Shown: one piece after another, positions 1 to 12,572 of the stretch
Position numbering within the stretch: position 1 is the stretch's first letter
How the letters are laid out: every line of letters begins with the position of its first letter
Notes under the pieces: generated by a model
Databases searched by the model: none
What the model was told of the DNA's origin: nothing
Seen by the model: only the letters and a program-made list of their open reading frames with translations
From: Boletus sp. NGJ
Taxonomy: Eukaryota > Basidiomycota > Agaricomycetes > Boletales > Boletaceae
Reading direction: 5' to 3'
DNA length: 64,000 nt
Assembly (NCBI GenBank): GCA_019096195.1
Contig: JAGTXK010000050.1
Location: 372,001 to 436,000 of the forward strand
Position numbers and translations under genes: made by a program

Positions 1-170
1 GCCAAGGTGCGCCAGGCTGTTTGCAGTCTCGTAATTGTGTCTCAGTGCAGTCCTTTAGGGCGAGAACACGTATAGTGCATCTTTCTTGGAGGTGAGTAGC
101 ATATATGCAGGGTATGTCCGAGCTAACTCGATCTCGCAGTGGTTTGGTGAGCACTTCTGTTTGCTCCGCG

Positions 171-1758
171 AGGCAAGACATGAGAACAAGTTGGTGTCGT
201 ACAGCTGAGGAGGCTGTTCGCACGTATGGTGGTAAGCACCCCTGGAACTGGACAGCTTGACTGTGTGCGTGACCTATTTCGCAGAACAAATCCCGTCTCC
301 ACTTTCTAATTTACGGAACGTCGTAATTAAGCAACCGGTCGGTGAGTGCAAGTTGCGTTCGTCCTGGTCCGTGGCTGACCACTAGCACCTGATAGGTGTC
401 GTGTAGGTGTTATCCCGCCGTTTCATGTCGGATGTGCTCTATTGTCATGGCAGATCGATCCTCACACCCTGGAACTTCCCGTCTGCGATGATTACTCGGA
501 AGCTTGGAGCAGCACTCGCTGCAGGCTGCACTGCAGTCATCAAGCCGCCACCTGAAACGCCGTTCTCTGCGCTCGCGCTGGCCGAGGTAAGCATCTGCTT
601 CCACCCTTGTATGTGACTATTGAATGGCTGTTTATGTAGCTCTCGCGACGTGCAGGCGTACCCGACGGCGTCATCAACATGGTCACGACCCAAAAGAACG
701 TCCATGAGGTCGGTCGCGAGATGTGCGAAAGCAAGGCCGTCCGAAAGGTCTCGTTTACTGGGTCGACGGCCGTTGCCAAGTCGTTGTATAGCATGTCCGC
801 TTCGACGCTGAAAAAGTGGGTCTCTTTTCGTTTCTTCTGTTCGTGGGCTATCACTTATTTGGTGAAAAGAATATCGCTCGAAGCGGGTGGAAATTCGCCG
901 TTCATCGTCTTTGACGACGCCGACATTGAAAAGGCCGTTGAAGGTAATATTCAAATCTCTCGCGGAGCCCGAATCCTGTTCATCCCACTTTGTCCAGGCG
1001 CCATCATATGCAAATTTCGCGCGTCGGGGCAGACGTGTGTCTGTGCCAACCGTATCTACGTCCAATCGTCTGTCTATGCTGACTTTGCTTCTCGACTCGC
1101 CGAAAAAGTAGCTGCGTTTAAAGTCGGCAACGGACTCGAGGAGACGACGTACGTCCATTCCACTCGCGCTAATGTTAGACCGTGAAACATGATGACGATA
1201 CGCGCACAGGACACACGGCCCGCTCATCCATGATCGCGCCGTCTCCAAAGTCGTCCGACACGTCGAGGACGCCGTCGCTCTCGGTGCCAACATCCTCGTC
1301 GGAGGACACACTCCCAACACCCCCACCCAAGCCAAACACACTGGCTCTTTCTACCCTCCGACGGTCCTCTCCGACGTCCCGCCCACCGCTCTCTTCACAC
1401 GCGAAGAAACGTTCGGTCCTGTCGCCGCCCTCATCAAGTTTGATACCGAGGACCAAGTCCTCACGATGGCCAACGACACCGATGTCGGGTTGGCAGGGTA
1501 TTTTTTCAGTCGAGATGTGGGACGGGTGTGGCGGGTCGCGGAGGCGCTCGAGGTGGGGATGGTGGGTACGAACACGGGGTTGATCAGTCTTGCGACGATA
1601 CCGTTTGGAGGGGTGAAGCAGAGTGGACTTGGTGAGTCTGGTTTATTCTCTCCCTCTCTATTTGGACGTGACGTGATGGGTGTTTCATAGGACGAGAGGG
1701 GGGACATGGGATCGAAGAGTATTTGAACCAAAAGTTGATCGCGTTTGGTGGGCTCTGA
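171..1758 (+). CDS. Succinate-semialdehyde dehydrogenase (aldehyde dehydrogenase family), 5' end unresolved
   Basis: NAD(P)-dependent oxidation of succinate semialdehyde to succinate (GABA shunt). Readable exons: 171-231, 285-341, 396-402, 454-586, 640-815, 870-943, 998-1148, 1210-1631 and 1691-1758; they sum to 383 in-frame codons including the stop, against about 500 residues for the family, so the N-terminal fifth lies in unresolved sequence before 171 or outside the window. Seen: PWNFP near 475, the cofactor motif FTGSTAVAK, the general-base region LEAGGNSP, the nucleophile context GQTCVCANR near 1036, and the end [14 protein letters not shown]-like block ([12 protein letters not shown] then [11 protein letters not shown]). 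The third listed exon is only 7 nt; without it the frame hits a stop. LEAGG in place of the usual LELGG keeps the Glu. Assignment to SSADH rather than another aldehyde dehydrogenase rests on overall similarity. Confidence 0.88.
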
Positions 1759-1921
1759 TTCAGCGTGCGGGGTCGCTGGTGATGGCTGTGAGATAAGCAG
1801 GTAGGACATAAAGGACGTCGTGGTTTCCCGTTCATGTTGTAATCACTATCACACTTGGCATTTATTTCGTTTTTTTTTTGCAAGGAACAAGTGGTGCAAA
1901 CGACACGACGCCTCGTTCCGA

Positions 1922-3243
1922 CTACAATCTGGCACCTACCCGTTTCCCCTCCTCTACAACGGGGTTCACGAGCGTCCCAATCCCATGCCCGATCCAAATC
2001 CGACAATCATCGCCATGTCGGAGCACAATGGCAGGCTTGCGCGCGAACCCGACGCCGGCGGGCGTTCCGGTGAGGATGATCGAGCCGGGTTCGAGCGTGG
2101 TGGCTTGGGAGAGGAAGGCGATGGTTTGGCGGACGTTGAAGATTTGGTTTCTGTTCAGTGAGGGGGTGTAATGAGTATGCGCGTGGGTCGAGAGAAAGAC
2201 GGGGCGTACTTGGTATTACCGTCCTGGAGCGTCTTGCCGTTGAGCGTGCAGGCGAGCGGGAGTACCTGTGGATCAGGGATGGCGTTGTTAGAGACGAGGC
2301 AGGGTCCGAGGGGGGTGGTGTTGTCTGTGGAAGAGGAGAAGAGTGGGTGGGTGGTGTACCGAGGAGAGGAAACCGACTCACCGAATCCCTTGGAAAAGCC
2401 CCATTGCGACGTCGTCAGCTGGTGCTTGCGGAAGGAAACCTAGACCTCCAGGGAAAACTGTTCAGCATAATGATAAAAATAAAACGCATCTCGGACGGAA
2501 TCGCGGAATGTACAAGACACGCACGTCGTTTGCGCCAGTGTACCCAAGGACGTAATCGAGCGCCTCAGCCTCGGACACGTCCTTGGCCGTCTTTCCGATG
2601 ACGATGGTCAACTCGACTTCGTAGTCGGAGAGATGCACCTCGACTGGCTGAGCGACTTTGGGGACGTAGATTGGTGCATTGGGTCCGATCATGGATGAGA
2701 GGGGTTTGTAGAACAGAATCGGCGCGCTGGAGTGAACGTGAGGATATAAGCACCAGAACGTCCTCCTGGGAAATACACTCACGCAGGCTCTGCCATCTTA
2801 GTCTCGGCCTACACACAACGACTCGTAAGTAGGCGAAAAAAAAAAGGAAAGTGAGAAGAGAACACACGGCATGATCAGAGTAGTTGAGGCCCAGACATCG
2901 AACGATCTTGAGTTCCTCGCGCGAGAGGGGGGAAAGGAGCTCTTTGACGGTGAGGACCGTCTTGGTGACCTGCGCGGCGGGGTCCAGTGCCGAGCCGACG
3001 ATTTCGTAGGCTTTGATAGTTTGCTTGTTCCATGCGGCGAGACCGACTGGGGGAACGTGAGCGAGGACAAGACGGAAAATGAAAGCGACTTACCGTCAAG
3101 TTTGGGATCGACGGGCTGGCCGTTGTGTACCTGGGATGTCTCTACGGCAACAAAACGAATAAGACGCATCCATTGCTGCGGTGGTTTATGAGTACACGAC
3201 GCATGGACCACTCGAATGGACGTACGGTCTGAATGGGTGCCAT
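1922..3243 (-). CDS. Fumarylacetoacetate hydrolase (FAH) family protein
   Basis: Predicted 302-residue FAH-fold enzyme (acylpyruvase/oxaloacetate-tautomerase type rather than the longer fumarylacetoacetase). Exons on the minus strand: 3243-3226, 3175-3094, 3046-2868, 2808-2783, 2726-2525, 2439-2382, 2324-2210 and 2150-1922. The first exon encodes only MAPIQT. Seen: CLGLNYSDHA, the metal-site block HLSDYEVELTIVIGK, SQWGFSKGFDNTTPLGPC, and the C-terminal ILTGTPAGVGFARKP. The exact substrate cannot be read from sequence. It converges on the dehydrogenase (163 bases between stops) and is divergent from CDC14 with only about 150 bases between start codons, so the two probably share a bidirectional promoter. 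Confidence 0.9.
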
Positions 3244-3395
3244 GGTAATGGTGAAAGTTGGGATGATGGGCTGGGAAGGACATCGTCGTATGTGCTCAAC
3301 CTTGTCTGGCGGCTCCCCTGCATTTCCGCATCATATGATCACGTGGACGCTACGCGGTCTTATTCTTGGATACGTACAGTTTGTGTTTCATCACC

Positions 3396-4942
3396 ATGTC
3401 CATGAAAGACACTATCCAGGATGCCCTCGACGACGTGCGCATCCTAATCGTCTTTTTAAAGTGAGAACGGCACGCTGAGATGCATTTCCCAGATCAACTC
3501 CCCGAGTGCATCGTCCAACCGTCGATCACGGGCGCTCGCTGTGTTGGAGCAGCAACTCGCACTGGCATGTGCACCAGACGTCGAAGATGATACGATGCGT
3601 CACTTTCTCGAGCTTCAGGACACGTTTGAATGCAACGGTATGGAACACGCGTTCGTGGCCAATGGACCTTTGTTGAACGTGGTGGCTCAGTTCCCTCGAG
3701 AACGTTTTCTTGGGTACAGATGGCAGCGTCGCGCGTGGAGGCGTTGTCTGGTAAGACGTCGAGTGACAGTACGTCAGGTCAACACGCGATCTGTCTCGGA
3801 TGTTGACCGAACGATGTAGGAGATCGAGAGACGGAACTCAACGTGGTTTGCTGCCAGTTATACCAACTGCTGTCGGTGATACAGGGTATCGCTTTGCATC
3901 ACACAGCCAGCAAACTATACCTTGGTCGCCGGTATCCTTTGGAGGTACGGTACCACGATCGATGTTCGTCCTGGTGCTGAGCCACGTTGTAGATTCTGGT
4001 AGCGCTCCTGACGACCTCGCGACATACACCCATAATCACACCATCATCCGTTGATAGCTCGATTGCTGGCCTATCGTCGGACAAGACATCCTCGATCGTC
4101 CACCTATCCTCTGCCGTCTTGGATACTCTGCTTTGCGTGCTTGTTGACTCGTCGACTGCGCTGCGCACGTTTGAAGACGTCAATGGTGTGCAGGCTGTTG
4201 TCAAGTTATTAAAGAGAGCAGGGACGCCACGAGAAGTGAGGTGAGGAATCGCAATTAATAGAGGTGGAACGACGCTCATGTCGATCCCAGGATGAAGTGC
4301 CTTGAATTCCTCTATTTTTACTTGATGGACGAGACCACGCACGTTGTGAGCGGCGGATCCTCGCAAGGATCGCAATCGACCCCAAGCTCGCCGGTGACGA
4401 CGCAGATGCACGCGCCGACGCGACTAGGGGGAGCAAAGATCTTTGCGCGACCAGCATCGGGTACATCAAACCTATCGTTTGGTTCGTCTAGCTCGTCGTC
4501 GTCGTCATCCAAGTCTGCCTTTTCCGTGGCGACGAACTCAAGCCAGAGTAGTATGCAAAGTATCCGAACGCCATCACCCGTGAAAAAGTCGTACTCGACC
4601 CCTGTGAATGTGCCTGACCCCCACACACCACCGAATTCGCCACCCCCTATGCGTGAAGGCGGCAGAAAGACACCGAGGACCATTTCGACACGGTCGATGA
4701 TGATGCTGCGAAAAGATGTCGACTACGAGCCGATGAGTCCGAAGAAGGTGCACGGGACGCGGGTGTACATATCCGAGGACATTTCGACACCACGTCCGCG
4801 TGAGAAGGAGACGGGGGGTCGAGATGGGCACGAGCGGGTGCGGACGACCGAGGAGAAGAAGGAGATATTGGGCACACTGCTCGGCAATGTGGACGCGCTA
4901 GTGGAGGGCGTGCGGAGGGCCGGGATATGGGGACTGACATAG
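3396..4942 (+). CDS. cdc14: Cdc14-type SIN (septation initiation network) protein
   Basis: Homologue of fission-yeast Cdc14, the small partner of the Sid1 kinase in the septation initiation network (not the Cdc14 phosphatase of budding yeast). Exons 3396-3434, 3493-3637, 3727-3750, 3820-3944, 3993-4240 and 4291-4942 give 410 residues. Family blocks seen: FLELQDTFECN, ETELNVVCCQLYQLLSVIQG, LYLGRRYPLEILVALL and TPREVRMKCLEFLYFYLMDE. The third exon is only 24 nt; its acceptor (3726/3727) was chosen because it restores the family alignment. The last roughly 200 residues are a Ser/Pro/Thr-rich tail with possible kinase sites (SP and TP dipeptides), followed by a short conserved-looking helix ending at GIWGLT. 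Confidence 0.85.
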
Positions 4943-5096
4943 GAGCACCGGACCTTGCCGTATCCGACCGCTGACAGAGCTTAGTCAATAAAAATGCGTA
5001 CTCAGCCGTATTACACAGCATTATATTATGAGTCGGGTTCGTTTTCGAATATCAATACAACCCCTCTCCCCTCCTCCCATTCTTCCTCCCTCGCTC

Positions 5097-6096
5097 ATGA
5101 AGTATTTCCCTTTCGACAGGTCCGCCTCCGTCGCAACCGCCTTCATCGGCGCCGTGTCCAACGTCGCACTCGCCGTCTACCTCATTGGTGTGTGGAGATC
5201 CCTCGCATGGGAGCCGGGAAGCGAGTGGGAGGGCCTGCGCTTCTCCCTCTCTAGAGATGGTGCAAGCCTCATATGTGGCCTCTTCTCTGCCTACTTTGCA
5301 GCTGCTTCTGCCATCTGCGTATTCGGCCTCGCGGGTATCATCAAGGTACTTGCCTTTTCCTTGCGCACTTGCCCTCGTGACACCCTCCCCTCCAGTGCAT
5401 TCCCTCCTTTGTTCGCATCTACCGCAATTATGTTATCGGCGACTTTGCCTTTTGCACTCTGTTTGCCGTCTTGGCATCTTCCGCAGCTGTAGACCCCGCT
5501 GCACGCGCTCAAGTCTGCGAACAAGTGTCAAGACAACCTGACCTCCTTCGGGGTGTCATCGACCTTGGCCTCACCCTCGAGAATTGCGAGCAGTGGTTCG
5601 AACGTGGTCTCATGGCGTTCATGGCCGTGTTCCTCCTCCGCACCGTCGTCCGCGTGTGTACCTTTTCTTACCATTCTCCAACACCGCCACTCATCGCGAT
5701 CGCGTCTAGATACATTTCATCTTTGCGCTCTCGCGTTTCTACGCACACCTCTCATCGGGTTATCGATGCGAGCCATTGTGTTCGCACGACGATGACGTCT
5801 TGACACCGCTCGAGCGGATATATCTTCTCCCACATGCATCCATTGACCGGGACGAAAAACGTGCAACCGTGAATGAGGCAACCATGCAGTCGTCTATCTA
5901 TGCGCCAGTGCCGTTGGCACAGGTGTCTCCTCAGATGGCTAATCAATTGCGTGCAACAGCGACGGAAGCTTGGATAAGCCGCGTGTTGCCACACCGTGCA
6001 CTGGTTCGTGTGCCCTCTAGTGACACCGGAAATGAACCTACGACGCGGACATCTCCTTCCCTCGGACCTATCCATCTCGAAGATGAAAGTTGTTGA
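5097..6096 (+). CDS. Four-helix integral membrane protein, function unknown
   Basis: Three exons, 5097-5345, 5396-5653 and 5710-6096, give 297 residues. I do not recognise a named family. The first 190 residues contain about four hydrophobic segments (around ATAFIGAVSNVALAVYLIG, LICGLFSAYFAAASAICVFG, FAFCTLFAVLASSAA and LMAFMAVFLLRTVV). The second and third segments flank a loop, and the region between the third and fourth carries two cysteines and a charged stretch. The last 100 residues are hydrophilic and probably cytosolic. I chose the Met at 5097 because the translation becomes membrane-like directly after it; an in-frame Met at 5028 is possible but adds a low-complexity leader. It follows CDC14 in the same direction after 154 bases. 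Confidence 0.7.
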
Positions 6097-8469
6097 CAAC
6101 AGTTACATATCACCCCGTTTCCCTCCGTTCGGGTCATCGCTCAATGGTTCCCTTTGTTGGACAAAGGCATGGGCGAAGAGCGCTCTGGTAGATACGTATT
6201 TAGTTGACGACTAGGTAATTGTCTGTGTTTTTTTTTTTTTTCTTTCGTTTGTCATCACGGCCCCACACGCTCACATCGCATGTACAATAACCACGATCGC
6301 TCCGCATGATTAATTCTTTTGTATTGATGGTCTGATAATTTATTCCCAATTCTGGCTAAAGTCAAGAACTGAGGTCATTGTGGTGGAGTCTTGACGGAAC
6401 CGGAGAGGAGCAGAAATTGTAAGCCCATTCGGTATGATTCAGAATGTTCCTAGACACCCAAAGTCCACATGACCTTGTCATGGGCTGACAGTGCGGGCCA
6501 CGGACGGAGCACCGACACGGCAAGTGAATCATCTTTTCACTATTGTATCCATGTTTTTGGTCATTAATAACAAGGCGACTATCGGACGTGGTCTAGGTCT
6601 AATTATGAATCAAACCGCACGAGATTTAGCGTTTCGAAATTCCAGGAGAGCTCGTATCGTACAAGTGTGTCCTGAGATTCAGGTAGATGAAATGATTCGA
6701 TGTCCCCTTTTTTCGTGTTTGGGGATGGGCGGGCGAAGCTATGTAGGCCGGGTGGGCATCATGCCAACATGATCCTATGTAACTGAGTCATCTCAGACGA
6801 CTTGCACAGTCATGAGGTGACCACGCTGGCCGCTTGCATACGCGTCCTGACCGCGCGTACAGTAAGCTCCTACAGCAAGTACATATGAGGCTGCGCACAA
6901 TTCGCCTCCTTTGGAATGGTGTCACATATAATTGTTCCGTTGGTACCTTTTTTTTTTTTTCCGAATCGTAAGTATGTCAGGAAATCGGCCCATCGAGAAT
7001 TGTCCCGCTTTGGCTTCGCCTCTCTGACACGGGCGGATCGTCCGATTGTGTATTAGGACAGGGAACGGATCACGGACAGTTGCGTGTTCTGAACGTTATT
7101 ACGGTCGAGTGGTCATGGGCGTGCGTTTGAGAGGAGTCGTCCGCGGGGGTCATTGGAAGCGACGACAACCGTTGATCGATGTCAGTTAAGGTTGACGTTG
7201 AATAAAGTCATTACCCGGGCTACGCATCTTGCATGGGCTACGGACTTGGACGGGCAACAGACATGGCATGTATTGCGAAGGGAAACGGCAGTGCATTGAC
7301 GTCGACATCGTCATCCGCGAATGATGGTAGAAGTAAAACGCTTGCTTGTGAAGCGGTGTCCATTGCTCCCCCCAAGCCACCTGCCCTCTACAAGTCAGTC
7401 GTCGTGACTGTGCATGATACTCTGCTTGATTGTCGACGGGTATGGTGAAATGGATCTGTGGGTCGATGGGTGTACGATCTTTGAATGATGCGACACCACG
7501 CAAGCGCCTAGGCCAATTCGAAACAAGACGGTTTAGCCTTTCTTTTTTGGCCCGTGTTCGAATCGGACGTCCTTGACGGAGTGACGCGTTGAACATGGGG
7601 AAGAGGGAGTAGATGATCCTAACGCATCCCTAGACCTCAGCTAGAGTTACAGGCGAATCCATGGACGATCGGTAAGGTGGAACTGGGCGACCTTTTTTTC
7701 TTGAAGGAGTGTTTATGATTGGAATGTGCATGTACGAAGTCGTCAGGACTGCGAAAACGTTTGTACGAACTCATTGATGGATCTCTGTAAAAATGGAGGA
7801 TGGGAGGACTTTAAGGTGGCTGCAAGCAGTTCAAAGTCGCCATCGAGATCCATGACAGTGAGATGGAGCAATGTAGAATTGTACGGTAGCGAAAACCAGT
7901 TCAATCGTTTCATTGAGATCATGACAACATGGACAGGGTATTCGGAAGCCAGGAGGAATACGAAACGACGAAAGCTTGGCTTCAACGCGCCGCATTGGAA
8001 CCGGGGAGTAAGAGCGCAGTGCCGGATTTGAACCAAGGTCCAAAGACGGAAAGCTCGAGGTTTGTCGACACGATGAATGAGACGGCTGCTCGAGCTCGGC
8101 TAGCAGAATGGGAGCAGGGAGAGACTACATTGCAACTCGGCGCACGATGTCGAGTGCAAGAGTGCTCGACAGAACTTGTTTGTTGGAAGGTAGCCAGCTC
8201 GAGAGTAGCTTGACAAGCAGACGTTTGCACGTCGTTGGCAGGCTCTAGGGAAAAAAAGACCATGGGGTTATGATTGCGATGGAATCCGATGGCACTACGA
8301 TGCTTGGCTCAATTGTTCGTAGTTCGTCGAGATTGATGTTGATGAGTGAGTGGCAACAGGTCCCTGAGGAATCATTACAGTAATCAGGTTCGTTTGATCC
8401 CAGCCGGTTGCGCAGTCATTCCACCCTCACCTCGCACCTTCCAACCACCGAGCCAGAGAACCAAAAGAG
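6097..8469. other. Gap of 2.4 kb without a recognisable gene
   Basis: No reading frame here carries a recognisable domain or a consistent exon chain. It holds T-runs at about 6228-6242 and 6949-6961. Small open frames near 6491-6772 (+), 7186-7596 (-) and 7743-8036 (-) have no family similarity that I can see. The segment near 8010-8040 has a tRNA T-arm-like string on the minus strand but no tRNA (see rejected items). Confidence 0.6.
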
Positions 8470-10691
8470 ATGGCGCAGGTCCGCCCACGCTCGTCATCGC
8501 CCACGGTCCACGAAGCTCATCACAAAAAGCCCAAAACGAGCCACACATCAGACGACACCGACGCAGGTTCAGACGTCGTGGCGCATTTTGCCACCGCTCT
8601 CTTCGACCCGTCCAACGTCGAGCGACTACGCACCGGCTATGCGGACAGCACGCCGTTCAAGCACGTCGTCGTCGACACGCTCTTCCGCGACGACCTTTTG
8701 CGGAGCGTCAAAGATGAGTGTGTCAAGCACCTCAGCTTTACGGAGAAGGAGACGGACATCTACAAGGTATGGCGTGTGTGTCCCTTTGATCAGACGACCC
8801 ACCCACTCGCTACCCTGCAGGTAAACCAAACAGGCGACCTCGCCTCCCTTTCCTACCTCTCCGACGACCAACGCGCACTCTTCCCAAACCTCCTCGCCCT
8901 CCGTGATGCCCTCTACTCTTCCCGTTTCCGTGCCTTTCTTCAAGCCGTCACAGGCTGCGGTCCGCTCTCGGGCACGACGCAAGACATGTCTGTCAATTCG
9001 TACACCCGTGGCTGTCACCTTCTCAACCACGACGACGTGATCGGTACGCGCCGGGTTTCGTATATCCTCTACATGCCCCTCCCGTACGACAAACCATGGC
9101 GCGCCGAGTGCGGCGGCGCACTCGAGCTCTATCCCGTACGAGAGGGCGGGGATGTCCCCGAGCCAGACATCGCGCCCGTCAAGGCGATCCCACCGAGCTG
9201 GAACCAATTCGTCTTCTTCGAGGTACAGCCAGGGAAGAGCTTCCATTCCGTCGAGGAAGTCGTCGTGGACGAAGTCGGGCGCACACGGCTGAGCATCAGT
9301 GGTTGGTTTCACGCTGCACAGCCTGGCGAGGACGGGTACGTCGCCGAGGAGACGATCGCCTCGCAAGAAACCGCGAGTTCCCGTGAACAACTCGTACGTC
9401 TCCCTTCTTTCTCCTACTCTGTCGAGATGCGATCATGCGTCCATCCTCCCCTAAGACGTCGAGTTCCAACGCGAGCACGTGTGCCGGCAGCTTCACGCAA
9501 TACGATGACACCAGCGATGACACCGAGCCACCTCACCCGGATATCCCTCCCTCGCCCGCGTACACGTCGTTCCTCGCGAGGTACATTAACCCGGCCTACC
9601 TACAACTCCGCATGATGAAGACCGTCATGGCCAAGTTTGTCAACGAGTCAAACCTACAACTGCAAGGCTTTCTCGTGGACGAACTCGCGGCTGCCCTGGA
9701 GGAGGGCCTAGGTGAGGCAGACGTGGCCGATGGGTTGGACGGAACGTCGCGCGGGGGTAGGATACCGAGTCATGGGCTCGGGGTGTCTCCCTCCAATTCA
9801 GCCTCAGCATGGACCGTCAAAGGACCCCCTCACAAATGGCGATATTGCACGCTTATGCAAGAACACGCGTCCTCATCGTCCACGACAGCACGCGCGAAAG
9901 CAGAACACATTCTGCGCGACCTCCAGGACACGCTCTTCCCGAGCGCAGCGTTCCGCGCTTGGTTGACCGCCGTGACCAGGTTGATCCCGCTGAGTTGTGC
10001 CGTCGAAGCGAGGCGGTTTAGGCCCGGGCTAGATTACACCCTCGCCACGAGCGACGAGGGCGAGTCGCGGCTCGATATCGTGCTCGGGCTCACCCCGCAA
10101 GTACTACCAAAGAAGACTGAAACCGAAAACGGACCCCGTCACGGCAAGGCAAAGGCGACAGCAAGCGAAAACGAAGACGGGGACCAAGACGGGGACCAGC
10201 CCGCGGGATGGCAGGCTGGGGACTGGGGAGGCTGGGAGGTACGTCTGCGTGTCCCTTTGGTTCTCGTGAGAGATATGCCTCATGTCCTTTTCCGTTGTTA
10301 GTGTTACATGGCCCCACACGACGAGGAAGACGACCCGGCGGTGTACCGTTCTGGGTCAAGCAAAAAATCGCAGGCAAAGGATCGACCCGAATCGAGCGGT
10401 GCGTCCGCCTCGAACAATGTCGATGGCGACGTGGACGAAGACAAGGAGGACGAGGACGGAACTCTCTTGACTTGGCAACCACATTTTAACTGCTTACTCC
10501 TCGTTTTGCGGGACGAGGGCGTGCTGCGGTTTGTCAAGTATGTCTCTGCTGCTGCACCGGGCTCCAGATGGGACATCTGCAATGAGTTTGAAGTTGGTAT
10601 GGTCGACGATGATGAAGACGAAGATGAAAACGAGGAGGTGGACGAGGAAGAAGAAGACGAGGAAGAAGAAGAAGAAGAAGAAGAACCTTGA
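8470..10691 (+). CDS. TPA1: Prolyl 3,4-dihydroxylase TPA1/OGFOD1 homologue
   Basis: 2-oxoglutarate/Fe(II) dioxygenase that hydroxylates a proline of ribosomal protein uS12 and affects translation termination (known for the family). Exons 8470-8766, 8821-9393, 9456-10238 and 10302-10691 give 680 residues. Seen: the N-terminal catalytic double-stranded helix with HDD (in LLNHDDVIGTRRVSYILY), the distal His and Arg region SFHSVEEV and RLSISGWFH, then the second, non-catalytic half starting at FLARYINPAYLQ and ending GGWECYMAPHDEED. The protein is longer than usual because of an insertion around codons 425-460 and a very acidic C-terminal tail encoded partly by a GAA/GAC repeat at about 10610-10688. 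Confidence 0.92.
10610..10688 (+). repeat. GAA/GAC-rich simple repeat coding for poly-acidic tail
   Basis: Imperfect trinucleotide run (gaa, gac, gag, gat) at the 3' end of TPA1. It encodes the Asp/Glu-rich C-terminus. The last part, about 10645-10688, is nearly pure gaa and is a likely length-variable microsatellite. Confidence 0.9.
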
Positions 10692-10830
10692 TCGGTCACC
10701 ACAGCTGAAAAACAAAAAAGTAGTCCCACTTCTGAACGCAAGTCATATGTACGTACGAGCCTGGTAGTTATATAACGATGCGCAAGATATACTCAAACTA
10801 ACCAACCATTCTATCCCCGTTCCGCTCGTC

Positions 10831-12572
10831 TTAAAACACAATCTTTTGACCTTGACCAGGTAAGATGGCTGCAGACTGGCGCTGAGCGTGCGCAAGGGCG
10901 GCGCCTGGCTTGGCACGTCGTGTATGCGGCCGACGCGGATCGTGACCAGCACGGTCAGGCCGTCTCGAACGAAGTGTCGTCGTCGTCGCTTCCGCCGATG
11001 TCGCCGCACCATGCGCGTCCTCTTCTCGTTCGGTATGCCGGGGTCGGCGTTGCTTGGTATGCGGCGCGTTCGCAGAGCCCTTTTGCGGGACCACGCTTTT
11101 CCAATCGTGGTCTCCTTTTGGTTTTCGGGGACCACCGCCCCGTCGGACGGCATCGGGAGAGGCGTACTCGACCACGAGATTGCGTCCATCCAAGCGATGA
11201 TTTCGTGGATTGACGAGTACCTCGGTAGCGTGCTCGATGCTCGTAAAGTCGACGAACGCGAACCTACATGTCGCATACAGACGGAAAAAAAAAAGGAATG
11301 TCGTGAGTGTCACTAAGCGTTTCGTGACGGGAAGAAATTAGATACCGACCCTTTACAGGCACCACTGTCTTCGAACGTGCCCATACGAATCTTTCGTATC
11401 CACACGTCTTTCGATGTCGCTCCTCGCTCCCCGCCCTCGCCATCACCCCCGCCTTGGTCCCGCCCCTCCGGCTTGACATCAATCCCCTTCCCCTTGTCCT
11501 TGTGCCTCCAATACCGATGCGCCTCAAACAGTTCCCGGATCGACCCCTCTGTCGTCTCGAACCCGAGGTTACCCAGAAACAACGTCGGCGCAGGTGGCTG
11601 TTTCTGCGCACCTAATATCTTCTGTGCCGTCTTGGATAGACGCGTGGCGCTTTTGATCTGCCCTTCGCCCTCTCCCCCGTCCACCCCTTCGGAAGCCTCC
11701 GTCTTGGCTTTGACGGGTCGCCCTGTAAAGTCGTCCCCTGTACCGTACATTGAGTATTGGTCGTCTGGTACCCACGGAAGAGAGAGGGAAGAGGGGGGGC
11801 GTACCGTCTTTGATGAGCAGCTTTCGGCCGTCGAGATGACCCTCGGAGAGCGTGATCGCAGTCACTTTTGCTTCTGGCGTTTCGAAATCGACATATGCGA
11901 ACCTAGTGCGTGCATGGTCACACAACGTCATCCATAAAGTATACGTACACGATACTCCCAGTTCCCAACACGCAAGAAAAAAAAAGACGTATAGAGGGAA
12001 ATCCGGGAAGAAAAGGGACAGAAAAAGGAGAGGAGAACACACCCCATGTTCTCGCCTTGCGTCTGCTGTCCGCGCCGCATCGGCATATGAACCCGCGTGA
12101 TCGTCCCAACGCCATTGAAGTACCACTGGAGGGCATCTTGACTCGTTCGAAAAGACAAGTTCCCGACCCACACCGAATTTTGACGTCTTTGGCGTCTTAG
12201 ATCATCCGCTGCGGGCGTGATGGCCTTGGTCGTGCTCTCCGCTTTGGAATTGGGGTTGACGCGGACGTTGGATGGAGGTAAAGGATCCGTGTCATCGTCG
12301 AGCTTGCGCTTTTTGCGCGGGGACGCGGCGGTCGTGAGTTGGTCTCGTTTCTGCTTTTTCTTTTGCCGTCTCCGTTCGGCGTGCGAGAGGACGGTGTCCT
12401 CTGTTGGGGGTAGAGGTTGCGGCGCGTCCGAGTCCTCTTCATTGGCGTTGATTGCGTCTGTGGTGTTATGGCCCTCGGAGACTCCTGATGATTCGTCCTC
12501 GACTTGCTTTCTCTTTCTTGTTGGCGCAGCAGCGCTGCTGGATTCCGAGGACGACCCCGACGACGAAGGCAT
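10831..12572 (-). CDS. NOP13: Nucleolar RNA-binding protein NOP13 homologue (two RRMs)
   Basis: Two-RRM nucleolar protein linked to pre-60S ribosome assembly in yeast. Minus-strand exons 12572-12043, 11902-11805, 11764-11350 and 11263-10831 give 491 residues. The N-terminal 110 residues are acidic/serine-rich followed by basic stretches (ERRRQKKKQKRD, PRKKRKLDDD) that look like nuclear/nucleolar signals. RRM1 runs from SVWVGNLSF to FAYVDFETPEA; RRM2 from TLFLGNLGFETTEGSIRELF to FAFVDFTSIEHA, with a long charged insert between its two RNP motifs. The tail is basic. The third intron uses an unusual donor, GTCGGT, required by phase. It is convergent with TPA1, 139 bases between stops. Confidence 0.9.

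Noticed and set aside
445-1341. Minus-strand 298-codon open frame over the dehydrogenase gene
   Set aside because: It is antisense to well-supported exons and shows no family similarity.
4318-4683. Minus-strand open frame over the CDC14 tail
   Set aside because: Antisense shadow of a Ser-rich low-complexity coding region.
7186-7596. Minus-strand 136-codon open frame in the 2.4-kb gap
   Set aside because: No domain, no splice partners, Arg/Ser-rich composition typical of a chance frame in GC-balanced DNA.
8008-8045. tRNA-like T-arm on the minus strand (reverse of gccggatttgaaccaaggtc)
   Set aside because: The T-loop string fits, but the T stem does not pair well and no acceptor, D or anticodon arm is found in the expected places.
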